Shown here piece by piece: positions 12,401-24,400 of a DNA stretch of 64,000 nt. Origin of the DNA: Stratiolaelaps scimitus. Lineage: Eukaryota > Arthropoda > Arachnida > Mesostigmata > Laelapidae. Position 1 is the stretch's first letter, and every line of letters starts with the position of its first letter. The position numbers and the translations under genes were made by a program. Under the pieces are notes generated by a model that worked only from the letters and a program-made list of their open reading frames with translations, did not search any database and was not told where the DNA came from. Where the stretch lies: positions 25,967,501 to 26,031,500 of the forward strand of contig JABWDB010000002.1 of NCBI GenBank assembly GCA_019614645.1. The letters run 5' to 3'.

Positions 12401-15400
12401 ATGAGCGCTAACGAACTCTGTAGTCCCCGTACGTAACAAAAGATTCATCAGCCAAACACGTTTTATCCCGTTTCAACCAATCCCCTACGAGTGGAAGTTG
12501 CCGTTCAGCGAACGTATCCTCGGCAGGCTTTCTGTACACGTTTGTAGAGGTGGGATCTACTCAATTTTGAAGAATTGCAGCTATTTGGAAAAATGACGTC
12601 ACTTACACCCATTGTTAGGCGTCAAGTTGCCTAAGAAAGCCCTTTTCTCTCCGTACGTATCAATATAGTACGAGTATGTATGCCTCTATCCCGATGACAC
12701 TAGGTGATACAGTTAGTCGGTAATGTAACAACTTTCCTAAAAATATTTAAAAACTTTTCACACCCTACTTAGTACTTGTATAGTGTAATTTTCGGTTCCT
12801 CCATTGTATCCATCGTGCGGGTTGGTCATCAATATATCAAAACTGAAATAATTATATTTTGCGTAATTAATAACTATTGTCTAGTAGTTAATTATTATTT
12901 AAGTAATTCAATTACTATTACATAATAGCACCCTGTGTGTATTATATAGATTAAATGTGAATGCCATCAGAACGCTTACGAAATAGAAACAGTTCATGGG
13001 TGATATGGCATTTATATGACATTTACAGTAATATTTTATATATACATGCATCGATATGCATCACGTAAAATCGCTGATTGCTTCGGTTTTGCAACTAAAA
13101 TCAAATAGGATAAACACAGGTCTCGCCAACGAGAGCTCGTGTTACAGCAATGCACCCGGCTTTTGCCACATGTACTCTATGCAAATCAGGCGCTATATTG
13201 CGCCGCAAGCGACCTAAACTCGCACAGCCTCCGGCGCCGAACGTAGGTCTCGGGTGGGGGGCATCGATGCAGGCCATAGTTTAGTATTCGCGGACAAAGA
13301 GATAACGAAACTCTACCTAATATTTATCCTTACCTTGCTTAAAATAGATAAATCACCCCATCTAACACATCATCATTTTGGTTGAAATATCGTTCGTAAC
13401 GATGTATACGAGTTTCCTAGATCACAGGTGGACTTCGAATTCGTACAACAAGACTGAGTCCTGGAGTAAAACTTGGACAGCCTTCGTTTGCGTCATTCAA
13501 AATTGGTTAAATGACCTTATTAATAATTATTCACTTACATCGCACGTGAAGTTTGATGCCGTCAAGAATTCCATTCCCGCCTGGGCGTGGACCAACCCCG
13601 CCGCTCTCGGAGGACGAGGCCCCACCTCCAGCGGGACTCGTGCCGCTCGCCTCACCACTGGCAGCGTTCTGTGCCTGCAGTTGTAGGTAGAGAACAAAAA
13701 ATTGACCTCGTCTAAGCTCATCACTGACAAACTATCGACAGTTGATTTACACAATACAATCATCAGATACGTACCCTCACGCTTGGTATAGCCGGATTTT
13801 CAGCCCTACACACGAGTTGTTTGCCGTCATCGTCAGGACCGGGAATCAACTCGATCGTTGATAGCGTTGGCCGCCACGGGCCATCCGCGACCGGCGATAA
13901 GGGCAAACTGGAAGCAAATTTTGTTGCTGAGGCAACCTTTTGCGGCGAATTCTTCAAATGTAGAACAGCTCCTCCAGATGGTCCAAAGTGACTCAGAGCG
14001 GTACCCGTCGGGTCAGGCGAAATGGTTGACGATTTGGTCGCGTTAATTCTCTCGCCACCCTTAAACCACTGAATGACAGCGGGAGGCCGTGAGCCCGACG
14101 AGGAGCACTGGAGCGTCACCGGAACGCCCGCTGATAAAGTTAACGATGCATCTCCATCTCGGCTGCCAGACGCTGGCGGATCCATCGTCGAGATCCATAC
14201 ACGCTGTGGGCGGACTGCAATGAAAACCCGAGAGTCTGGTTTGTGTTGGCCTGTACTATCATACCAGATATATATATATAGCTCTCATTGCTAAACTAAG
14301 CCACATTTTATAGAGTGCATGAGCCCAACCTTAGTTAGTTAGTGGGATTGGCTATATAGTATGGGCTCCTGGATAACACAGTGGCTATTGAAAAACCAAC
14401 GGGTGCTACAGTAAATCGCAAACAGCTATATAGCCAGCGTTGGCAATGAGCCGTCTCTAGGCATCTTGTTTTTTTTGGTTGGAGATTACGGGAATGCCCG
14501 ATGCACATGCACGCTGAGCGGTCCATCTATAATATGTGCAGCCCTAGTGTGGGACTTTCAAACCTGCGTACCCCCGCCCCCCGTCCCCCGTTACCCAGAC
14601 GGTTCGGAACGCTTAACGCACTGCCTCTAGGCACCTGAACAATGATATTGTATCTGGATGAAATCTGTCCACTCTGAGAGCAATTTTTCCCTGACGTACG
14701 GAATCCACCAATGAACCAACCGTTGGACGAGTAACAATGTTAACACAAACTGCATTGAATTCTATAAAAAAAAGTTTTCTTTAGTTCGAGCGTGTAATTA
14801 TAATGATAATAAAATTAAGTCGCATCCCACAATGGTATGATGACCGAACATGTTACAAGGGCAAATCACGCCGATTGTTTTGTTATCTTACTGAAGGACA
14901 TCACTTGCAGAACATCAACAAAGGCCAGTGCCTGTTCTATCAATGCCACTACCCGCGATCTGATTTCGTTGGGTCATCAGCTCGTTGCTGATAGACCATG
15001 AAGTGAATCGAAGCAGCTCGAGATAGCGACGCATACACGACCCCGAGCGATATAGTGGTACTCAGCTACCACGATGCTCAGGTATTATAACAGCAGCTAC
15101 AACTGGTGGGTAGTTACACTTACAATAAACGTCGACGACGACAGTGAAGACGAGAGGCTCCGAGATATTGTTGTTTTGCGCTACACACGCGAATGCGGAG
15201 AGCAGGTCTGATCGAGTCAGAGTGGATATGACCAACTCGACCTCAATGGTGTTACTGCTGCTACTGCCGCCATTCGGGCCAGAACCGCCTGAGAATGTTG
15301 CCGTCGACGAGACGACAGTGCCGAAATCGTCGAGTGAAAAACCTCGCTGGTTCATTGGTGAGCCGCTGCCACCAGATTGTGAGGACGGCCTCCCCTGTGG

Positions 15401-18400
15401 CGGCGGTTGCTGCTGCTGCTGTTGTAAACCGCTAATGTAATTTAGCGATGACGCCGTTCCTCGGTACCAGGCCGCTACGGGGGCAGGGTTACCTGGTGGT
15501 GGAGATCATATAACAACGAATTTATCGTTTGATAAATATCAGTTGAGAAATAGAACGATAAACATACATTTGATGTTAAGAGCTGAGGCCTGTCGCATAG
15601 GGGAACAGCTGAGGGTCAGCAAACATACATTTGATGACGTAACATTCACTGTACTCTTAACTAGAGTGACATAGTACGAGTAATTCTATACTCGATGAAA
15701 TGAATCGAGTGTGTTGTGTTTGTACTATACTTCGAATTGGGAAGGGGACTTCTGATGTTCGAGCGGTCGTGTGACCTGTAAACAAGGTTGGAAAGAACCG
15801 TAAGTGCACTTTTCCTATGCACGATCTGTACACACCTCCGTAAACCTGGCACTTCAGGACCAACTTCTCCCCTTCGTTGTAAGGACCAATCACGGCTTTA
15901 TCCGCCAGTATCGCTCCATGGTGATCGGTAACCGTCAGCTGCTGTGGCGGAACTGCAATATTAGCGAATTCATCATTAGCATCATCATGCCTTTATACGA
16001 GACAAGCTTATCTTGCCTAATATGCATATCTGCCGCTAGCAATAAAGGAGGACAACTTTGTCTTGATGCTAAACAGCGTCAGCAATTCAACCGGAAATTT
16101 GCCACCCAGTCAAACTGAAAAGAGTTGACTTCGTTGTACTCCACGGATACTCCATTCTAGGCAGTTGGCAGCTACAGACGAACACACATGTATACAGACA
16201 TATACCTGAGAAGAAGGCGGCGATGGGACATACGTACAATATAATACAAAAGTTTTTAGTTTATTAACGGAACTGCAGCAAACCGTGGCCAAATGATGAC
16301 AACGTGCCGCGTTTCCAGCTGCGCCATTAACTGTTCACTACAACTATTACTGCATCAGTTAGGAATTATTCTATTATACATCAGGTTCGCCCGTAGTAGT
16401 GTTAAATCGAGATCTGGGCTGCACGCAGAGGGTGTCCCAAGTGGGGCTTGAGTATGTGCGTAGGCCTGCTCTACCAACAGACAGACACGCCTCACTTATG
16501 ATGCCCGCTCTGCATGCGTATTCTCAGTCCAAAAACGAATATATATATATATATATATATATATGGGCATGAGTCGAGGCTAATCAGTTTTGTGCTCATA
16601 TTTCATTACGTGAATACATCGTTGTTGCTTATCGTTTTTCTTTGAAATATACCAAATATCTCCATTCATGTTGAAACGCTGTTCGTTCCACATATTGATT
16701 GATTTCATTATTAATATCGATAATGCAGAAACCATTGAGCATTGATACGGATTGAGTTACATAACATCCACGACCGCAATATGTCTTATCACTAATGAGA
16801 CTGGCCAAAGGTAGATGGATATATACACATGGTCAATCTCGTCGTTGAATAGCCACAGAGACAGCGTTTAACACGGAGCGTTTCACATGGGCCGACAACA
16901 ACAAACAAGATAACCGATGAGCGACAACTGCTTTCCATTAACATCTAAATGACTTGCAACAAAATCACCATCACCAGCGTTATGAAATGATAACAACAAA
17001 CATATACACATTCAATAGACGTTTGAACTGCGTACACATATTTATGTATATTAGTCTCGATTTACAGCGAGTTTAGGTTTTAATGCATCAATACTAGCCC
17101 TATGATACCAGAAATTCTAGTGCATCAAATACAATTTATCGTATTAAATATTCTGTAAAAAAGCTGCCTATGGGAAGGAACGTTTATAAATTGGTTGCTG
17201 GCCTCCAGGTTGCGATAGGTAGCTGTGAAACAGTCTTTGGATTGCAGTAAGAAGGCGATTGTCTTATGTTCGAATAGGTTCACTTTTTTCACCTTTCGGC
17301 CTCATATATATATATATATATATATATGTGGGGGACTTTGTCTGATGGACCAGAGCGGTCGCAAAGGCCATTGGGCTTTGGGTGGCTTCTTGTTGTGAAA
17401 ACGAGCGAGGTCGAGAGCCCAAAACGCCTCACGGCTCTGTGAGGAATTTTAAACAATAAACACACCTCAGGCGTCATTTCATCCATTTCGCGATACGATA
17501 CTATACCAGCGCCGATTTATTCAGTAGAGTAGAAAGCCACCGGCAGGTGCAACAACACCCTATCAACTACCGGATTTTTCCACTAAGTAACTGGAAACGA
17601 CTTCGAATTTTGACATCACACACCTATTACGATTAGCTGCACTTCATAGTTTCGTGTCCGAGCCCGCTTGAAGTCGACTCGACATCGGTAGAGCGCCTCG
17701 TCTTCCTTTTCCAATGGATGAAGTTGCAGCAACGACGGGGTAGGCGATCCTGGACCCAATCCTGTCCCAGCGGCTGATACTCGACCGGCGGTCCTGCTCG
17801 AGCCGCCGATATTGGCGCCGCCGATACCAGTGTCACTCTGGCTGCTCGCCGATATGCCGCCTCCTACTAGACTTTGAGCGCCATCGACGACATGTGCACC
17901 CGCAGCGGAAACCGTCCCGGAAATAGCTTGCAGGTATGCTCTTCCGGATAGCCACTGCGCGGGGGCGTGATGTGCGTTCCTCAGCGTTGTCTTGCGCGAA
18001 TCCAATGAGTAGATCGGCGTAGTCGAATCATCCTTGTACCTGTACACATCCAACATGAACACGGAACACGAACGAAGACCGACACAACAGGAGGAGCCAA
18101 TCACAGGCGAGTTGTTGTTAATGCACAAGCTTATATAGGCTGACATTTATGTATAATAGTAATCTCCATTAATCCATGAGATGGTTCACTCACTCACTTG
18201 TCTAATGTAATTTCTATTATTATGATAATGATGACAGGGCGTGGGACAATTAGGGGGTGATGTGTTAAGTAAACATTATCATATCGAATATCCATATCGT
18301 ATCTTCGTGTCGTGCATCGTCGAAGGAGCAAATGCATGCAATTGCATGAAGAATAAAAGTGGCCTGGTGCACAGGGTTCTAATGACCCAGTTTTAATAAT

Positions 18401-21400
18401 GGCATATATACAATGTAATTAGATCAGTAGATACATAGATAGTTATAGGGCAACAGTAGGGTTTACTATCGGCGAGCCCAGTGGCGTGGTACATTCGCGG
18501 GCGCTTTGCTATCGGGAGAGGCACGTAGGTCACAGGTTCGATCCCCGCCGTCGCACATTTGCATTTAAAAGGAATCCGTCCGGCAACGTCGAAAGAAGTA
18601 CAGCGGACGTTAAATGTTGGATGAAGTTTTAGTATAGTAGCATGGTTAATCGCCGTCCGCCAAATGAGTCATTCTTCAATACTTATTTTGTATTAATGAA
18701 GTTGATATGTTATGAAGCTCCTATCATTTTAAATGGCTGGGCTCGGAAACATCGCTTGATGAATCGACAAGAATAAATGGCCTGATACCAGTCAAACCGC
18801 CCCAGATACTGAATAGCTTATTCTTCAATCCCAGGAGGCGTAAAGATCTCGTTCAATTAATAATGATCCACGCGACCCAGCAGGGAAATCCACCGCCAGG
18901 TCAATTATCCCTATAGGCCCTTTCTTAACCTATAGACGAGAACGCCGCTGCGTCGCGGATAACACCCGATTAAAATTGAAAATTGAATAATAATAATACA
19001 TTCACACATCTATTCAACGCGAGTAGATGGATCGCAGTTTCCACGTACGAGTGGCTTTACATCATCATGCATAAGCATACATGGCGCATTCATAAGAAAG
19101 AGAGAGAGAGAGAGATCGGGAGAGCGCCGAGAGCCAAGCGTTGCTAAAAACGTAGCAATGTATGAGTATCATTGAAGGATATTGTTGGTTGTTAAATCAC
19201 CATCGCACATCGACCCGGGATCATGAAAATATATACACGCAATGAAAGTTTGAGAAATTCGTTAAAAGTTTAGTTCTATTTATTGAGATGTCGCCTTTAG
19301 GTTGGGAAAAATCCGCCAGACGGCCTCATTCTCATTCGACTTCGAAAAACGATTCTGACAATGAGTTCTAGCTTAAATATGGGATTATCTATTTAGCTGT
19401 CCCTCGCTGAACGCTATGGGTTGAGGCATAGACTGATACAAAATCCTGAGAAATAGATGCCACTACATTATGTTGCTGTTCTCACAAGGCTAGTCAATTA
19501 TTAAATCTCCTATGTCCAATTGTCCATAATGGACAACGCGTTCATATCTGTACTCCATGTTTGCCATAACCCTAGCAGCAGGTATCGTAAACAGCCAAGT
19601 ACATATTTGGCAGACAGAAAATTGACACCACGAAAGGACTTTTCTCATATTAAAGGCCTTTATTTATCTTAAAGGCTTCACCTCTGCTACTTTTGGACGG
19701 TCTCGACCAAGCGATCTTCGTGTATCGACTGCGAATTGATCTTTTCCATCCCCTCATTCCGCCAGTTGGGCATGGAAATCATTTTTATTAAAATTCGTAA
19801 AATTCTCGCTATTTATCGAAAAATTTCACTTACCTGGCCCACTCAACAAACGTATCTATCTAGCGGAAACCACTGTTTAAACTCTGCTCACAAGTTAAGA
19901 GCTGACGCATGTCAGATAGGGGAACAGCTGAGGGTCAGCTTGAAAAACAAAGTAATACTTATAGCGGTTACTTAAAATATGCGATGGAATCAAATGTATG
20001 GATTTCTATCTCAAAACGCATTACGCGGGAAATAAGGAATATGAATTATGAGTTATAACATGTGTAAAACCAGAACATCTATGTGACAACCCTACTGGTC
20101 AGGGTGAGGGTGGGGGCGGGGGGGGGGGGTTGTGATCCAGGCCAATGAATGCCCTGCTTGGCAGGTGCTGAGGTGATACCTGGGGCACGCATCCTCACAG
20201 AATCTACATGTGAAGGCTGGGCCCAGATTGTGGAAATTCTCGGACGTGCAGGCGAGGTGGTGGAAGCCGTGCACCGCGAATCTAGTTGCCGGTATCTAGT
20301 GCCCGTTGCGGCGCGAGCAGCTCTTCCAAGCATCTGAGGTTATTGTTGTTAGTTGGTAGAAGTTTGTCAACTATGGCATAATGTTTAGCTACTGATGCTT
20401 ATCGGTTGTCTTAAAGCGACTTTGCATGCAAACCTTTCTGCATCTAGAATCATTCGAAAAGTTCTAACCGTGTAGATGGGAAGTGCTTTCCTTCGAAACG
20501 TACGAAGACTTTTGCCTCTCAAACAGTATGAATGCATTCGCTTTGAAGAATGATAAAACTCAATATTGGCACACCCACCCGACACTTAGTAATGACATCA
20601 GTTCTTGCCATATAGAAAATGCGCCTTGGAAATATGAACTAAATGTAGATATACATAATCTTGCCATAGAAACCGGACGCAAACAAAATCGTCCCCAAGG
20701 CACAGAGATACGTTGCACAAAGAAAACTGTGTTACTCCATATATCTAAACCGCAATAGTAGACAGACGTGTGGCCAGGGTCTCCAAAAAGGGAGGAGTTT
20801 CTCAGGCGATTTTATATCTTTCTCCTGAGCGACTCTCTATTTCACCAATCCCGTATGGTTATGCCTTTTCACCGATCTGAAATAGACTCGATTTCCAACT
20901 GAATCGCAGCGGGAAACAGAGACCGCGTCCTCCGACGAAGCTGCTGTGGACTTGGTCTGACTTTCCGCATGCCCAATTTCATATCTGCGCTTCGTTGGAG
21001 ATCGGCACCAACATCGTATATGGAGCAATGCAAAACTGTGATCGTTATGGCAACAAAATAAATCGGCCCAAAATAAATTCTGTTTTGAGAGCGGCAGTTT
21101 GTTTGCCGTAAGTGTTTTCGGCCAAAAATGTAAGGTCCCACAAATAAATCCTATTTAGTTCGCGCTTATCGCATAAGGAAGAAAATAGTATAGAATATTT
21201 CGATGAAATGTTTTCTTCACTTATCGTCTTCGAGGTGAAATTTCCCCCTGTGAATATAATATGAGCTGACATCGTGAACGTGAGGTCGGACGTTTGAGTT
21301 TTCGGGTGTCAAGCTTTGGCACTGTATGCACATGTTAGGTACGGTTTGGCATAATCATTTTCTGAGCGAACACGTTTTTAACGTTGTCGTAGCTCGTTGG

Positions 21401-24400
21401 TCATCCCCGTCAGCACTAAAAACCGTACCGTTTTTATTGGCCGACAAGCACGTGACATTCGTTCCAGTTATTGACCATTTTTTATGTAAAGCTCACTCGT
21501 TGCTAGAACAATTGGGTCAAAGAGCGATAGCATAGCATTTATCTACTCGCGGTGGAGTGCAGACTGTTAGACGTTATCTCGTTCAAGTGTTCGTAACAAT
21601 TAGACTTACTCAGCTGCCTTCTACTGTATGTTTGAATAAATTCCTATGAGGAATATATATTAGACTTACTTGAGTATGACCACGACCTATGTTTCAGAAC
21701 TGAGCGGATATTAACCTTATTTTCCATACAAAGCTGGCCAAAATAGCACGTTCAATTTTCTCGCAGATACTGTCCTTGAGAAGATATATTAAAAGTTGTG
21801 CCCATATGTAATGATCGGAATACTTTACTCGACTTTAGCGCTGTTGTATTCCTGTACAAAGAGAAATTATGGTAACATTGACTTACCACAACACAAGTGA
21901 GACTTCGTCGTCTGAGGAGTTGGGCTGTATGTTACAAGGAAGACCGACTTTGCCACCTAGAACGCCCGTAATCGTTACGCGCGGCTCTGAAATACAGATA
22001 TCAAGACACAAAGACACATTGACACAACATTGATATAAAGGTGGTTCGTATCGCAAGTCAATACAGCTGGCATAAGTTAACACCAACACCTATCCAGTTA
22101 ACACGCCCACCAATTGTGTTTCTAGTTCTAGTTTAATTGAAAGCTGTATATTTAATGCTATGCGTATGCTTAGGTGGTCCCGATGTGACATCCCAGCTCT
22201 CTATGGATTATCATCAAGCAGAGTGATGAGCAATATAGACGATCGGCATTCTCCACGGATACTGAAAGTTACAAGCTTTTCAATTTTTGTGGAGTTTTTC
22301 TATATGGGCCGCATACAGGCAAAAGAAACGACAAAACTATATTCTCATCTGGGAATACCATCATACAAGCCAGACATCCAAACCCTTCTAAAGTTCAACA
22401 TATAACGCTTATTATAGTATAAAAATATGCAGAATGCATGTCCTCATACTAGAATTAGAGTTTAATGTTACATTTTAGAAGCGTATATATATATATATAT
22501 GCACGTGACTCAAATGGAAGATAAAGAACATCGTCTAGCATTTGACGCTTGCTCGAAAACGAGGGTCCACGTCAAAGTGCTCAAAGCGCAAAGTAAGTGT
22601 AGGAGTGTTAGATGTGATAAATCAACGAGATTCATGTCAGGAGATAAGCCCTCATCTCTGTGTCTCGTACGCTTCGCTCCGCTGAACTGGTGGGTAGACA
22701 CCTCGAGCTCCTCAAGCTCAGCCACCCGCTCTTTCGTTGCGTAAGAGCTCGCATCTCCTCAGCCTAATCTAACACAACGATGGCGGGCGCATTCTACGGA
22801 GAACAGAGATGGCCGAGTTAGCCCGTCTCCGCCGGCAATATTATAGCCGTAGTAATGGGAGTTACGTACATACGAAACCAGCACTTAGCGATGGTGGCCG
22901 CCCATGCTTATAACAATAATGATAGGGGGAGAAGTGGATTCATATGGACAGTTACAGCAGTACAGAAGCCGCCGGCAGCAGCATCCACCAGAATCGTGCC
23001 GACTTAGCTAACAGATCGGCCGACGGCCGACCAACGAACCAGCCGGCTAAATCGCGTTCTCTAGCGATCGCCCGCCTCCTGACTGTGACTAGGTCGTCTC
23101 CCAAGAGGAGGTCGGGGGTCCCTATGCGACTAAATGGTGGCCGTTAGCCCAGAGGCTGCGTTAATATGGGGACATGAATACGAGCAGTGTGAACAGCTCA
23201 GAGGACTACTATAATACTTCATGTGAGTATCTACCTATCTACAGTGTGAGAATCTACTGTGTCCTTTGACAGATTGCAGTAAAACCTAGATTAGAACTTC
23301 GACTATTTGGTTGTGTTGTGATCCGTACATCGCTATCACTATGACTCACGTTGTATTTTTTGGTTTCTTGTGTTTGCTTTGTTATTTCTTGCTTCACGAA
23401 GTTGCCGTCAAAATGATTTAATGCTTAATCATCGGATTGCGCAGCTCGTGTTTGTCCATTGACCAAGGTGTCAGATGAACTGGAAGGAGCGGACAATTCG
23501 GCGAGTGGATATCAGTTTAGTCCAACAACATTGAATAAGGCTCACTTTATAGATGAGCGACATCCTAATCTTCTTCAGGAAAACCTCGGCCTGGGTAAGG
23601 CGCGTGACGGCACTTCCACACTGATAAGGCAACCATCAGAGCTCAAAGTGAATAGCGTGCTCGGTGGACACTGATCGACCCCACGTAGAGGATCCGGCCT
23701 CAAATAGAGCTTATGCGACCAGAGGAATGGCGGGATGTCTAAGTCGAGGCGAACTTGGTATTTTTGCTTCGATGAGAATCATCTACGGGGACCCAAGTAA
23801 GTGAAGAGTCTCAACATCCTCCCCGAACTGAGCCGTTTGATCTACTCCAAAAATTACATCCCGTAGGCGGTTCCTAGTTCCTGAAAAGTCTCATGTACGC
23901 CGTACAATGTTTGCGATTGTGGCTCCTCCGCCAACCCTCGCTCGGCAAATGTTCCCAAAGCACCAAAATGGATTGCTGTAAGTGTGAAACGGTCGAATTT
24001 CTAACAGTGAAATGCATCTGTTTCATTGAAGTACATTATACAGTAAGGCCAAGAAGTTCTATAACCTTGCACGTGTACTCTGTCTCCATAAGAACAACAG
24101 CAATTACGGCTCGTTCGGTGTCTTATAGTCTCTCTGTGCATCTCCTTTCTTGCATATAGTCGTATTTGATTGAAAATAGATGCATATTTCAGCGTTCGCT
24201 TCCATCTCGTTTTCGCTTGCGCCGAGGACACTGAGCGAGCTATTTACGCAGATAGTTATTGGTGTTGGTGGTACAATCATATTTACTATTTAAAATTTGA
24301 TGCTGATCTGGAAGACTTCCTTGGTGTTGGTTTCAACACATCCAAGTTTTCCACACAAGTTGCTTGGTCCAAAAGTAATGGAACAGTCCCACAAAGATAG

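Larger units (their letters stand above)
18040..21886 (-). other. 3.8-kb intron of the side-like gene
   Basis: Intron between the two halves of Ig1. It contains a tRNA-SINE-like copy (18475-18562), a (GA)n run (19099-19115), the second 45-bp module (19895-19939) and a G-rich run near 20110-20130. The stretch 18720-18980, just after the SINE head, may be further repeat sequence but was not matched to a family. No coding exon is recognised. Confidence 0.75.

Noticed and set aside
13771..13774. Alternative donor four bases downstream of the Ig3 exon end
   Set aside because: It would shift the frame of the next exon, whereas the chosen donor keeps it.
18475..18562. A functional tRNA gene
   Set aside because: Good B box, but the stems do not close and a diverged copy exists; a SINE head fits better.
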